A stretch of 64,000 nucleotides of DNA from Flavobacterium endophyticum (GTDB taxonomy: Bacteria; Bacteroidota; Bacteroidia; Flavobacteriales; Flavobacteriaceae). The stretch is from positions 1-64,000 of the forward strand of contig NZ_RBLC01000001.1 in NCBI RefSeq assembly GCF_003634455.1, in the 5' to 3' direction. Positions 9,509 to 18,252 of this stretch are shown piece by piece. The translations under genes and the position numbers were made by a program. Under the pieces are notes generated by a model. That model was not told where the DNA came from. It saw only the letters and a list, made by a program, of their open reading frames with translations, and did no database searches. Within the stretch, counting starts at the first letter, position 1, and each line of letters starts with the position of its first letter.

Positions 9509-10012
9509 ATGAAAATCAAGCCCACAAGTAGCAGGATGTTTTCTTTGCTTGTCTTATACGACATGCAGACGCTTTTTTTCGAGAGAGCCTTAGAGAAAAT
9601 TTCGGATGAAGATGCCCATAAAAGATTAGATACCAAAGCCAACCACATTGCTTGGCTTGTAGGAAGCTTGGTACAGCAACGCTACGAAGTCGCAAACCTA
9701 TTAGGCTATACGGAAAAGCAACAAGCAGAGAACTTATTTAAGGATGGCAAAGGCATACAAGACAATGTACAATATCCGCCTTTATCGCAATTCTTACAGG
9801 ACTGGAACAAAATCAGTCCAATATTGCAGGAGCTATTGTCTAAAGTAACCGATGAAAAGCTAGATGAAAAATTTGAAATGATGCCAGGAATGGTAATGTC
9901 TCATTACGAACTAATCACTTTCGTTATCTACCGCGAAGCAAACTGCATAGGCCAGATAGCACTATGGAGAAGACTTTTAGGCTATGATGCCCTACGATAT
10001 GATGATATGTAA
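9509..10012 (+). CDS. DinB-like protein
   Basis: 167 aa, mainly helical. HIAWLVGSLVQQRYEVANLLG (helix 2, one possible metal His at residue 47) and a C-terminal helix with the REANCIGQIALWRRLLGY pattern are typical of the DinB/DUF1572 group, in which the last ligand is often His; here it is not obvious, so metal binding is uncertain. First gene of a set with three VOC-fold proteins, divergent from the GlxA-type regulator. Sequence beyond the fold gives no activity. Confidence 0.65.
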   Translation: MKIKPTSSRMFSLLVLYDMQTLFFERALEKISDEDAHKRLDTKANHIAWLVGSLVQQRYEVANLLGYTEKQQAENLFKDGKGIQDNVQYPPLSQFLQDWNKISPILQELLSKVTDEKLDEKFEMMPGMVMSHYELITFVIYREANCIGQIALWRRLLGYDALRYDDM

Positions 10013-10030
10013 ATCTTTAAAACAATAGCC

Positions 10031-10414
10031 ATGTTACATAAAAGCAAAGCATTCACCGGTTTCTCTGTCGATGACAGTAAAAAAGCCAAAAAATTTTACG
10101 GCGAGATCTTAGGATTGGAAGTAGAAGAAGATCCGGAAATGGAAGGAATAGTAACGCTAAAAATAACGGGCGGCACTTCGATATTAATCTATCCGAAAGA
10201 AAATCACGAGCCCGCCACATTTACGATTCTTAATTTTCCAGTGCCTGATATCGAGAAGGCAGTAGAAGAGCTTTCTAAAAAAGGCATACAATTCGAACAC
10301 TATGTTATTGACGGCACGCCAACCGATGAAAAGGGAATCTTTAGAGGCGGCGGTCCGTTGATTGCTTGGTTCAAAGATCCCGCAGGAAATATACTTTCAG
10401 TATTAGAAGAATAA
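10031..10414 (+). CDS. VOC-family (glyoxalase-fold) protein 1
   Basis: 127 aa. It carries the vicinal-oxygen-chelate beta-alpha-beta-beta-beta halves: an opening [22 protein letters not shown] and a closing strand [14 protein letters not shown], with the metal-ligand Glu near the C-terminus. Such small proteins are glyoxalases, dioxygenases or antibiotic-sequestering proteins; the substrate cannot be read. 18 bp after the DinB-like gene and 40 bp before the next VOC gene, so probably one transcript. Confidence 0.8.
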   Translation: MLHKSKAFTGFSVDDSKKAKKFYGEILGLEVEEDPEMEGIVTLKITGGTSILIYPKENHEPATFTILNFPVPDIEKAVEELSKKGIQFEHYVIDGTPTDEKGIFRGGGPLIAWFKDPAGNILSVLEE

Positions 10415-10454
10415 AACAATTTCAATCAATTACGAACAATTAAATTAAATCAAA

Positions 10455-10877
10455 ATGGCAACGATTAACACGTATTTAAATTTTAATGGCAACACAGAAG
10501 ATGCCTTTAATTTCTACAAGGCAGCTTTTGGCGGCGACTTCGCAGTAATAATGAGATTTGGAGATACTCCTGGATGCGAAGAAATGCCTGAGACAGACAA
10601 AAACAAAATCATGCATATCGCCCTTCCAATTGGTGGCAATATGCTTATGGGAACGGATGTTCCGGAAACGATGGAACAAGTCAAAAACGGAACCAGTATG
10701 TCCATTTCAATCAATACCGATTCTGAACAGCAGACGAGAGACTTGTTTGCAAAACTTTCTGAAGGAGGCAAAATCCAAATGCCGCTAGACGATATGTTCT
10801 GGGGTGCCTTATATGGCATGTTTACCGACAAATTTGGCATCCAATGGATGATCAATTATGAGTATGAGAAAAAGTAA
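10455..10877 (+). CDS. VOC-family PhnB-like protein 2
   Basis: 140 aa. The opening TYLNFNGNTEDAFNFYKAAF, the central KIMHIALPIGGNMLMGTDVP and the closing WGALYGMFTDKFGIQWMINY are typical of the PhnB-like (3-demethylubiquinone-9 3-methyltransferase-like) branch of the VOC fold. Activity unknown. Second of three consecutive VOC genes. Confidence 0.85.
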   Translation: MATINTYLNFNGNTEDAFNFYKAAFGGDFAVIMRFGDTPGCEEMPETDKNKIMHIALPIGGNMLMGTDVPETMEQVKNGTSMSISINTDSEQQTRDLFAKLSEGGKIQMPLDDMFWGALYGMFTDKFGIQWMINYEYEKK

Positions 10878-10897
10878 TAAATAAAAAAAAGAGAAAT

Positions 10898-11302
10898 ATG
10901 GCAACACAAATTTTTGTAAACCTTCCCGTAAAAAACCTGAACAAATCCATTGAATTTTTCACAAAGCTAGGCTATACTTTTAACCTGCAGTTTACCGATG
11001 AAAATGCGACCTGCATGATTATCAGCGACACTATTTTCGTAATGTTGGTAACCGAGCCTTTTTTCCTGAATTTCACCAAAAAAGAAATCTGTGATACTTC
11101 TAAATATACAGAATCCATCATCTGCCTTTCTGCAGAAAGCCGCGAAGCCGTAGACGATATGGTGAAGAAAGCAATAGCAGCAGGCGGTTCTGCACCAAAT
11201 GACAAGCAGGATCATGGCTGGATGTACGGCCACGGTTTCCAAGACCTAGACGGACATCTTTGGGAAATAGCGTATATGGACGAAAGCGCCATGCCGCAAT
11301 AA
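10898..11302 (+). CDS. VOC-family glyoxalase-like protein 3
   Basis: 134 aa. Opening NLPVKNLNKSIEFFTKLGY and closing GFQDLDGHLWEIAYMD fit the extradiol dioxygenase/lactoylglutathione-lyase-like branch. The terminal HLWE segment holds the expected metal-ligand Glu. Last gene of the DinB-VOC-VOC-VOC group; a strong terminator follows at 11331. The group may deal with reactive aldehydes or electrophiles, which is inference from the fold only. Confidence 0.85.
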   Translation: MATQIFVNLPVKNLNKSIEFFTKLGYTFNLQFTDENATCMIISDTIFVMLVTEPFFLNFTKKEICDTSKYTESIICLSAESREAVDDMVKKAIAAGGSAPNDKQDHGWMYGHGFQDLDGHLWEIAYMDESAMPQ

Positions 11303-11330
11303 GCAAGCAACCTATTTAAGACGAATCAGA

Positions 11331-11357
11331 ACACGGCCAAAAGCCGTGTTTTTTTTA
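11331..11357 (+). terminator. Terminator of the DinB-VOC operon
   Basis: ACACGGC/GCCGTGT stem, 5-nt loop, followed by eight T. Lies between convergent genes. Confidence 0.9.
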
Positions 11358-11798
11358 TTGGAAAAGGCCAAACAGCCTATAAATAACAATAACCGATAAA
11401 GCAAACAAAATGTAAGTCGCAAAAAGGGGCAGGTAGTATTCTTTAAAACGCACTTTAGAAACTACAGAAAACTTAAAAAGAAAATACCAGCAGCCGACGG
11501 CCGCAAGGCCTGTGATAATTCCAAAAATAAGGCCACTAAACCAAGTAGGATCAATATCCGTATGCGTCCAAATATAATGATAGCACAAGACGATAAAAAG
11601 TCCAGACAGATAACGGAAACCTTGTTCCCAAACTTTCTTGCGCTCAGGAGTAACATTGCTTCCTATCCTTGACAAGATAAGGCCTAACACCAAAGGTTCC
11701 TTAAAAATTTGGCCGAACCGTTCCGAAACATACTGGCTGAATAATAATGTGATGTGTGTAGCCACAAAAGCGGCAACGCAGATTTTTAGAAGTTCCAT
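11355..11798 (-). CDS. Small multi-span membrane protein
   Basis: 147 aa with four hydrophobic stretches (about residues 3-20, 62-82, 88-110 and 123-145) and short charged loops (SRIGSNVTPERKKVW between the first and second). Probably an inner-membrane protein. I do not recognise the family. Its end touches the terminator of the convergent VOC operon. Confidence 0.55.
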   Translation of the reverse strand: MELLKICVAAFVATHITLLFSQYVSERFGQIFKEPLVLGLILSRIGSNVTPERKKVWEQGFRYLSGLFIVLCYHYIWTHTDIDPTWFSGLIFGIITGLAAVGCWYFLFKFSVVSKVRFKEYYLPLFATYILFALSVIVIYRLFGLFQ

Positions 11799-11892
11799 TT
11801 GAAATAATTTAGTAAAGTTTGTTATGATCTTTTTACAATTTTTATATAAAACTTAAGGATAATTATATAATCGATTTTAGGTTTTGCAATCG

Positions 11893-12046
11893 TAACTTTG
11901 GATTAATAAGAATTGGAAAATCTATTAAATAGCCGATAATAAAAATCATCTAAAATTTCAATTCAAGAACTCTTGATTTGTATTTATTTTTTGAGGTTTA
12001 TTATTTGTTTTGCAATCCCCATCATTTTCATGATGGGGATTTTTAT
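11893..12046 (+). ncRNA. Possible small RNA or orphan transcript
   Basis: No coding frame is visible in 11799-12045. A TAACTTTG element (TAnnTTTG type) at 11893-11900 is followed about 115 bp later by a strong terminator (ATCCCCATCA/TGATGGGGAT, then a T-run) on the same strand. No gene on the + strand explains that terminator. No good TTG -33 element is seen at the usual distance. A transcript of about 140 nt is proposed by inference only. Confidence 0.3.
12015..12045 (+). terminator. Rho-independent terminator without an upstream gene
   Basis: Ten-bp perfect stem with a 6-nt loop. The T-run is on the + strand, so it does not serve the minus-strand gene that ends at 12046. Confidence 0.75.
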
Positions 12047-12750
12047 TAAAAGGATATTGGAAGCAAATCGTGAGGTTGCTGGTTCTCAATATAGTCTTTA
12101 AACCTTTTGATATCATTTTCTATCATATTTTCAAAAATAGGATTCAATACTTTGGCTGCCGTCTCTCCTATTTTTCCAAGCGGAACCTGATACGAAATCA
12201 TGACTTGCATTTTTGTGCCTGATTTTCCATTATCATAAAATTGGACTTTCCCTATATTGTGGATAATAGAATCCGAAAACGAACGCCAGCTAATTTCCCT
12301 ATTTTCTTCATCTTTAATAATCGCGGCTTTCCATGTAAGATGCCCTATATTTCCCGGAATCTTTACTTTCCATTCCGAAGTTTCTTCATCTAAGAGTACG
12401 ACGCTTTCAAGATGCTCCATAAATAAAGGCAGGTTTTCCAAATCGCGCCAAAACGGATATACCTGAGAAACAGGCCTATCAATAGTCATCTGGATCTTGA
12501 TGTTGATAATCGGGGTCTTTTCGACTTTTGCTTTAGTTTTTAAGGTATCGTAGCCAGGACAGTATCCCGTGGCACCTCTAAAAATCATAAATCCTGCCAA
12601 TAGAGCTCCAGGCATGCTTTTAGGTTTTTTCGTAATAGCATCGTAAAGCAAGACAGAACCTGACAAAACAGAAACAACTCTTTCGGTTGTTCCCATATTC
12701 GTTTCCAAATTAGATAAGCGAGAAAGTATTTCCTGTGGTTTCATTTTCAA
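12046..12750 (-). CDS. YgaP-like membrane segment fused to SRPBCC domain
   Basis: 234 aa. Residues 15-75 resemble the DUF2892/YgaP transmembrane element (TERVVSVLSGSVLLYDAI, then a second hydrophobic hairpin and a GYCPGYDTL tail). Residues 85-225 look like an SRPBCC/START-like ligand-binding domain of the polyketide-cyclase type (TIDRPVSQVYPFWRDLENLP; SWRSF; GKVQFYDN). This fusion is common in Bacteroidota and cyanobacteria and has no proven role; a lipid or hydrophobic ligand is likely. Confidence 0.75.
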   Translation of the reverse strand: MKMKPQEILSRLSNLETNMGTTERVVSVLSGSVLLYDAITKKPKSMPGALLAGFMIFRGATGYCPGYDTLKTKAKVEKTPIINIKIQMTIDRPVSQVYPFWRDLENLPLFMEHLESVVLLDEETSEWKVKIPGNIGHLTWKAAIIKDEENREISWRSFSDSIIHNIGKVQFYDNGKSGTKMQVMISYQVPLGKIGETAAKVLNPIFENMIENDIKRFKDYIENQQPHDLLPISF

Positions 12751-13027
12751 TAATTTATACTTCTTTACACATAAATTTAGAGCTAATAATTCAATTTATG
12801 TTTATTTCCAATCAGCATTTAACCAAGTTTTAACGTACTATTTTCTTTAATCGTCCTACTCTTCTGATTTTTAAAATTTTAGCGGTTAATTTCTTAAATA
12901 ATTAACATTTATTAACATAAATTGAAAATTATATAAATTTTATTAGCAATAGTATAAATAATTAACAATACAAAATCATCAAATTTGTAAAAACTGTTAC
13001 AATTAACCAATCTTAAAAACACATGTT

Positions 13028-13540
13028 ATGAAAAAAGGAAAATTTTTAGCTCTAGCAATTTTAGCTATCAGCTTCGGAGCTTGTTCAGATGACGACACTT
13101 CAAACAACGATTCAGGTGCTATCGAAGGAGTCTATAACTTGACAGAGTTCAACACGGGAGCTGCAACCGATTTTGACGAAAATGGAACAGAATCCACAAA
13201 TCAAATGGACGAAAGCAATTGCTATGATGGCAGAAAAATCGATTTTAATTCCGATAATACGTTTACGTATGAAATCGATTATATCTTGATTGACACGAAT
13301 ACTGGTGTAGCAATTTGTGCAGAAAATGATGTTACAGGAACATGGACAGTCGCAAACAATGTCATTACTATTACGTATGAACAAGAGGACGGTAGCGACG
13401 TAACCTTGAATTTTACGAGATCCAACAATGGCCGTACGTTGACACAAACGACAGTCTTGACAACCTATCCTGACAGGAATGCCGAGGGCGTGCCCTATAA
13501 TAGAGCGGGTAGTGTTGAGCTGGTATTTTCCAAACAATAA
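13028..13540 (+). CDS. Lipocalin-like lipoprotein
   Basis: 170 aa. Lipoprotein signal with the Cys at residue 19 (SFGACSDDD), followed by a flexible Asp/Ser/Asn stretch. The rest is beta-rich with EGVYNLTEF, DFNSDNTFTY and a central TGTWTVANNVITITY, the pattern of lipocalin-like proteins seen widely in Flavobacteriia. Probably outer-membrane attached or surface exposed. Ligand unknown. Followed by its own terminator and then by the trp leader. Confidence 0.75.
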   Translation: MKKGKFLALAILAISFGACSDDDTSNNDSGAIEGVYNLTEFNTGAATDFDENGTESTNQMDESNCYDGRKIDFNSDNTFTYEIDYILIDTNTGVAICAENDVTGTWTVANNVITITYEQEDGSDVTLNFTRSNNGRTLTQTTVLTTYPDRNAEGVPYNRAGSVELVFSKQ

Positions 13541-13557
13541 TATTCCAAAAAAAATTA

Positions 13558-13590
13558 GAGCTGCTTCCATTACGGAAGCAGTTCTTTTTT
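13558..13590 (+). terminator. Terminator of the lipocalin-like gene
   Basis: CTGCTTCC/GGAAGCAG stem with an ATTAC loop and a T-run. Confidence 0.85.
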
Positions 13591-13631
13591 AAATTTAAGC
13601 CAAATTATAGGCTGTATTAAAAAAACATTTA

Positions 13632-13639
13632 TACATTTG
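13632..13639 (+). promoter_or_regulatory. Promoter -7 element of the trp operon
   Basis: TACATTTG fits the Bacteroidota TAnnTTTG -7 consensus. It lies 17 bp upstream of the leader-peptide ATG. A clear TTG -33 element is not seen at 17-19 bp (a CTG is there). Confidence 0.5.
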
Positions 13640-13656
13640 CCACAATAATCATTCAC

Positions 13657-13713
13657 ATGAACTGCATTTTAAACAATACTTGGTGGTGGAATAACTTACG
13701 TCGAACTTCGTGA
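13657..13713 (+). CDS. trpL: trp leader peptide (attenuator)
   Basis: An 18-codon ORF, MNCILNNTWWWNNLRRTS, with three consecutive Trp codons (TGG at 13681-13689). It starts 17 bp after the TACATTTG promoter element and ends shortly before the terminator hairpin in front of trpE, which is the layout of a transcription attenuator: ribosome stalling at the Trp codons when charged tRNA-Trp is scarce should prevent terminator formation. A stem CTTACG/CGTGAG (13695-13700 with 13709-13714) spans the stop codon and could be the pause or anti-terminator part. I could not define a full mutually exclusive antiterminator by eye. Confidence 0.85.
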   Translation: MNCILNNTWWWNNLRRTS

Positions 13714-13752
13714 GCGAATCCTGCTATCTGTATTTTTTAAATCCAAATATTT

Positions 13753-13783
13753 AAGGCTTGTCATCACGACAAGCCTTTTTTTA
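13753..13783 (+). terminator. trp attenuator terminator
   Basis: Perfect AAGGCTTGTC/GACAAGCCTT stem with a 5-nt loop (ATCAC) and seven T. It lies 40 bp after the trpL stop and 18 bp before the trpE ATG. Confidence 0.9.
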
Positions 13784-13800
13784 TTCCCAAAACTGAACGT

Positions 13801-15201
13801 ATGAAAATGTATAAATTACACTCAAAACACAAGCAAATCCTGGCTGATACTATAACGCCAGTAAGCGTTTATCTAAAGATAAGAGATAAATTCCCGAACA
13901 GCCTTTTATTAGAAAGCAGCGATTACCACGGCGGTGACAATAGCTTTTCATATATCTGCTGCAATCCTATTGCGGCTATAAAAATAGCAGGCAATAAGAT
14001 CCTTAAGACCTATCCCGACGGAAGCTCTCACGAAATAGAAATCGAGAACACAACCGAAGTTGCTCAGACCATCCAAGAATTTGCTTCACAGTTTGAAGAA
14101 GAAAAAAACAACTTCAAGTTCATCAATAGCGGCTTGTTCGGCTATATCGGATACGATGCCGTGCGTTATTTCGAAAAGATTACGATCAGTCCAAAGCCAG
14201 ACAGTCAGGAAATCCCAGACATCTATTATGCTGTCTACCAAAATATCATCGCTATCAATCATTACAAAAATGAAGCTTATATCTTTTGCCACAGTCTGGA
14301 CGGTAAGGACAATATTGCCGAAATCGAACAGCTGCTGTTGTCCAAGAATTTTGCTTCCTATTCCTTTTCTAAACAAGGAAAACCCTCTTCAAACCTGACC
14401 GATAATACGTTTAAGGAAAATGTAGTATTGGCAAAAAAACATTGCCATCGCGGCGATGTATTCCAGCTTGTACTGTCACGACGCTTTACGCAAAATTTCA
14501 AAGGCGACGAATTTAATGTCTATAGAGCTTTGAGAAACATCAATCCTTCACCCTATCTCTTCTTTTTTGACTATGGCAATTTCAAAATCTTCGGCTCGTC
14601 CCCTGAAGCACAATTAATAATCAAAAACCGCAAGGCCGAAATCCATCCCATTGCGGGAACTTTCAAAAGAACCGGAAATGATGAGCAAGATGCCGTCCTA
14701 GCCAAAAAACTTTCCGAAGACAAAAAAGAAAACAGCGAACATGTCATGCTTGTCGATCTTGCCCGAAATGACTTGAGCCGAAATTGCCACAGCGTTCAAG
14801 TGGAAAAGTACAAGGAAGTACAATTCTTCTCCCACGTCATCCATCTCGTTTCAAAAGTAACCGGAACAGTAAAAGAAAAATCAAGTACCATGAGTTTGGT
14901 AGCCAGCACTTTTCCAGCCGGTACCTTAAGCGGCGCTCCAAAGCACAAAGCACTGCAGCTTATTGATAAAATAGAAAAAACGAACCGCGGATTTTACGGC
15001 GGAGCCATCGGATTTATGGATTTCCAAGGCAATTTTAACCATGCCATCATGATACGCACTTTCTTGAGCAAAGACCATCAGCTCCATTATCAAGCAGGAG
15101 CCGGAATCGTGGAAAGTTCCGACGAAGAAAGCGAAATGCAGGAAGTATACAACAAATTGGGAGCGCTGACTAAAGCATTGGATCTGGCCGAAAACATCTA
15201 A
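13801..15201 (+). CDS. trpE: Anthranilate synthase component I
   Basis: 466 aa, normal for TrpE. The chorismate-binding domain shows FQLVLSRRF, PSPYLFFFDYGN, IHPIAGTFKRTGN, EHVMLVDLARNDL, FPAGTLSGAPKHKAL and the final HYQAGAGIVESSDEESE, which includes the Mg-binding Glu residues. With TrpG it makes anthranilate from chorismate and glutamine, the first step of Trp synthesis. First structural gene after the attenuator. The N-terminal LLESSDYHGGDNSFSYI segment resembles the LLES region used in Trp feedback binding in related enzymes. Confidence 0.96.
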   Translation: MKMYKLHSKHKQILADTITPVSVYLKIRDKFPNSLLLESSDYHGGDNSFSYICCNPIAAIKIAGNKILKTYPDGSSHEIEIENTTEVAQTIQEFASQFEEEKNNFKFINSGLFGYIGYDAVRYFEKITISPKPDSQEIPDIYYAVYQNIIAINHYKNEAYIFCHSLDGKDNIAEIEQLLLSKNFASYSFSKQGKPSSNLTDNTFKENVVLAKKHCHRGDVFQLVLSRRFTQNFKGDEFNVYRALRNINPSPYLFFFDYGNFKIFGSSPEAQLIIKNRKAEIHPIAGTFKRTGNDEQDAVLAKKLSEDKKENSEHVMLVDLARNDLSRNCHSVQVEKYKEVQFFSHVIHLVSKVTGTVKEKSSTMSLVASTFPAGTLSGAPKHKALQLIDKIEKTNRGFYGGAIGFMDFQGNFNHAIMIRTFLSKDHQLHYQAGAGIVESSDEESEMQEVYNKLGALTKALDLAENI

Positions 15202-15212
15202 AAATCAAGGAA

Positions 15213-15779
15213 ATGAAAATAGTTATCATCGACAATTACGACAGTTTTACCTATAACCTTGTCCATTATCTAGAAGAATTATCAGGAGAAGTAACCGTGC
15301 TCCGAAATGACGAATTTGAAATCGAAGAACTGCAAACTTTTGATAAAATCTTGCTGTCTCCTGGCCTTGGAATTCCAGACGAAGCGGGTCTCCTAAAACA
15401 AGTCATCAGCCACTATGCCGAAACCAAAAGCATATTGGGAATCTGTCTCGGACAGCAAGCTATTGGAGAAGTTTATGGTGGGAGCTTAATTAACTTAGAT
15501 AAAGTTTTTCATGGCATTTCATCTAAAGTAAAAACTTCAGTAAAAGACGAGACGCTTTTCGATACAATTCCAGAAGAATTTGAAGTCGGTCGCTACCATT
15601 CTTGGGTCATTTCAGCAGAAAATTTTCCCGATGAATTAGAAATAACGTCTACTGATGAAAACGGACAAATCATGTCATTAAGGCATCGGAAATTCGATAT
15701 AAAAGGCGTACAGTTTCATCCCGAAAGCGTCCTCACGCCTCATGGAAAAACAATCCTAAAAAATTGGCTCGACAGTTAA
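15213..15779 (+). CDS. trpG: Anthranilate synthase component II (glutamine amidotransferase)
   Basis: 188 aa class I glutamine amidotransferase. Starts with the hallmark IIDNYDSFTYNLVHYL. The catalytic triad is visible: Cys78 in GICLGQQAIGE, and His169 and Glu171 in GVQFHPESVL. It delivers ammonia to TrpE. In many bacteria the same subunit also serves aminodeoxychorismate synthase; nothing here decides this. Eleven bp after trpE. Confidence 0.96.
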   Translation: MKIVIIDNYDSFTYNLVHYLEELSGEVTVLRNDEFEIEELQTFDKILLSPGLGIPDEAGLLKQVISHYAETKSILGICLGQQAIGEVYGGSLINLDKVFHGISSKVKTSVKDETLFDTIPEEFEVGRYHSWVISAENFPDELEITSTDENGQIMSLRHRKFDIKGVQFHPESVLTPHGKTILKNWLDS

Positions 15780-15818
15780 AAGCAATAATTAGTCCATGTC
15801 AATTTAAAAATAGAAACA

Positions 15819-16811
15819 ATGAAAATCATACTCAACAGGCTCATAAGCCACGAAACCCTATCCAAAGAAGAAGCCAAATCTGTTCTGGTAGCCATTTCTT
15901 CGGGACACTACAATCCGAGCCAGATTTCGGCTTTCCTAACCGTATTTATGATGCGATGCATTACCATAGACGAATTATCCGGTTTTAGAGAAGCACTATT
16001 AGAACTCTGCATTCCGATTGATTTTTCCGATTACAATACAGTTGATTTATGCGGCACAGGCGGCGACGGAAAAGACACCTTCAACATCTCTACCCTAGCT
16101 TCTTTTGTAACGGCTGGTGCCGGAATTAAAGTTGCAAAGCACGGAAATTATGGTGTTTCCTCGGTTTCCGGTTCCAGCAACGTGATGGAAAATCTCGGCA
16201 TAAAATTCAGCAATGATGCTGTTTTTTTAAGGCGATGCATTGAAGAAGCAAATATTTCCATCCTTCATGCCCCGCTCTTCCATCCCGCTATGAAAAATGT
16301 AGGCCCGATCCGCAGGGAGCTGGGTGTCAAGACTTTTTTCAACATGCTAGGTCCTATGGTAAATCCGTCATTTCCTAAAAATCAGATCGTCGGCGTGTTT
16401 AGCTTAGAACTGGCTCGGATGTATGCCTATTTATACCAAAATACCGACGTAAACTATACCATCCTGCATTCCCTAGAAGGCTACGACGAAATTTCGTTGA
16501 CGGGCGATGCAAAAATCATCGGCAAGACTTCCGAAACCATTATCGGTCCCAAAAATTTCGGCCTGCATGCCCTGAATCCTGACGCTATAAAAGGAGGTGC
16601 TACTGTCGAAGCAGCAGCGCAGCTGTTCCATGATATTATTTCCGGAAACGGAACAGAAGCCCAAAACCAAGTCGTCTGCGCCAATGCTGCTGTAGCAATC
16701 AGCACTGTAGAAAACAATTCGCTGGCGGAGGCCTACCATAAAGCCGAAGAGAGCCTCAAAAGCGGAAAAGCCTTAGAAAAATTAAAAAAACTGCAACACT
16801 TAAGCCGATAG
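15819..16811 (+). CDS. trpD: Anthranilate phosphoribosyltransferase
   Basis: 330 aa. The PRPP-binding Gly-rich loop CGTGGDGKDTFNIST is at residues 78-92, with VAKHGNYGVSSVSGSSNVME after it and the anthranilate-site segment LFHPAMKNVGPIRRELGVKT near residue 160, all as in TrpD. Transfers phosphoribose from PRPP to anthranilate. 39 bp after trpG and 2 bp before trpC. Confidence 0.96.
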   Translation: MKIILNRLISHETLSKEEAKSVLVAISSGHYNPSQISAFLTVFMMRCITIDELSGFREALLELCIPIDFSDYNTVDLCGTGGDGKDTFNISTLASFVTAGAGIKVAKHGNYGVSSVSGSSNVMENLGIKFSNDAVFLRRCIEEANISILHAPLFHPAMKNVGPIRRELGVKTFFNMLGPMVNPSFPKNQIVGVFSLELARMYAYLYQNTDVNYTILHSLEGYDEISLTGDAKIIGKTSETIIGPKNFGLHALNPDAIKGGATVEAAAQLFHDIISGNGTEAQNQVVCANAAVAISTVENNSLAEAYHKAEESLKSGKALEKLKKLQHLSR

Positions 16812-16813
16812 CC

Positions 16814-17602
16814 ATGACTATTTTAGACCAAATAATTGCCGACAAAAAGCGCGAAGTCGCCTTAAAGAAAAGCATCATTTCTATTCAACAATTAGAATGT
16901 TCCGATTTATTTGGAAAGCATGCGATCTCGCTGTCTGAACACATCAAGAAGTCCGCAGGAATCATTGCGGAGCATAAGCGTCGTTCTCCTTCAAAAGCTA
17001 TAATAAATAATAGTTTTTCAGTAGAAGAAATCGCAAAAGGATATGAAAAAGGCGGTGCTTCTGGAATTTCGGTATTGACCGATGCCAAGTATTTTGGCGG
17101 TTCGCTCGAAGACCTTCAATTGGCAAGAGCCACTGTTTCCCTACCTCTTTTGAGAAAAGAATTTATTGTCGATACCTATCAGATTGTAGAAGCCAAATCG
17201 CACGGAGCCGATGCCATCCTACTGATAGCAGCTGTATTGACCCGAGAAGAAATTAGGCAGCTTTCGCAATTTGCCCAATCGCTCTCCCTAGAAGTCTTGC
17301 TGGAAATTCACAACCATGAAGAACTGGAAAAAGCAATGATGCCCAGCCTTAACTTGATCGGCGTAAACAACAGAAATCTTAACAATTTCGAAACCAGCCT
17401 GACCAACAGCTTTGAATTGGCCGCCGCGATTCCGGATGATTTTATCAAGATATCTGAAAGCGGCATCAATACTCCAGAAGACATCCAAAAGCTCAAGCAA
17501 TATGGCTTTGAAGGATTTTTGGTCGGCGAAAGCTTTATGAAGACCGACAACCCTGGTCTGGCACTTGAGAAGTTTATCAAAGAAATCAATTCCAACCTAT
17601 GA
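16814..17602 (+). CDS. trpC: Indole-3-glycerol phosphate synthase
   Basis: 262 aa TIM barrel. Key stretches are IIAEHKRRSPSKA (catalytic Lys and Ser), EKGGASGISVLTDAKYFGG, LPLLRKEFIVDTYQI (catalytic Lys), GADAILLIAAVL, LIGVNNRNLNNFE and ISESGINTPEDI. Closes the indole ring from CdRP with loss of CO2 and water. Separate from TrpF here (the two are fused in E. coli). Its stop overlaps the trpF start by 4 bp. Confidence 0.96.
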   Translation: MTILDQIIADKKREVALKKSIISIQQLECSDLFGKHAISLSEHIKKSAGIIAEHKRRSPSKAIINNSFSVEEIAKGYEKGGASGISVLTDAKYFGGSLEDLQLARATVSLPLLRKEFIVDTYQIVEAKSHGADAILLIAAVLTREEIRQLSQFAQSLSLEVLLEIHNHEELEKAMMPSLNLIGVNNRNLNNFETSLTNSFELAAAIPDDFIKISESGINTPEDIQKLKQYGFEGFLVGESFMKTDNPGLALEKFIKEINSNL

Positions 17603-18252
17603 CAAAGCAAATACAGCTAAAAATCTGCGGCATGAAGTTTTCTGAAAACATTCAGGAAGTTGGCCTGCTGATACCTGATTTTATAGGATTTATTTTCTAT
17701 AAAAACTCGCCCCGTTATTTTGAAGCCGAAATACCCAAAATCAGTCCCGACATAAAAAAGACAGGCGTCTTTGTCAATGCTTCATTTACTGAAATTAAAG
17801 AAAAAGTGCAAAAGCACGGCCTCGATTTTATCCAGCTACACGGCAATGAAACTCGTGAATTTTGTGCCTCAATAGAACGCATCTCAGAAGTTAAAGTAAT
17901 CAAGGCATTTGCACTCGGCAACAATTTTGATTTTAGCATTTTAGAAAAGTACAAAGATTCCTGTTCCTATTTTTTATTTGACACCAAAGGACAGCATTTT
18001 GGAGGAAACGGAACCGCTTTCGATTGGAACATCTTAGAAAATTACGCTTTGGAAAAAGACTATTTTTTGAGCGGCGGTATCGGCATAGAAGATATTGAAA
18101 AGCTATTCGAATTCTTCCAAAAAGACTATTCCAAAAAGTGTTTCGCGATAGATGTCAACAGCCGATTCGAAACCAGTCCCGGATTAAAAGATACCTTAAG
18201 ACTAAAAGAATTTATACAACAGCTAAAAGAAAATCATGAACACAAATTATAA
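17599..18252 (+). CDS. trpF: Phosphoribosylanthranilate isomerase
   Basis: 217 aa. LKICGMKF at the N-terminus holds the catalytic Cys, and [40 protein letters not shown] (catalytic Asp) and FLSGGIG complete the usual TrpF pattern. Amadori rearrangement of PRA to CdRP. Overlaps trpC by 4 bp and trpB by 17 bp, which suggests translational coupling. Confidence 0.95.
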   Translation: MTKQIQLKICGMKFSENIQEVGLLIPDFIGFIFYKNSPRYFEAEIPKISPDIKKTGVFVNASFTEIKEKVQKHGLDFIQLHGNETREFCASIERISEVKVIKAFALGNNFDFSILEKYKDSCSYFLFDTKGQHFGGNGTAFDWNILENYALEKDYFLSGGIGIEDIEKLFEFFQKDYSKKCFAIDVNSRFETSPGLKDTLRLKEFIQQLKENHEHKL

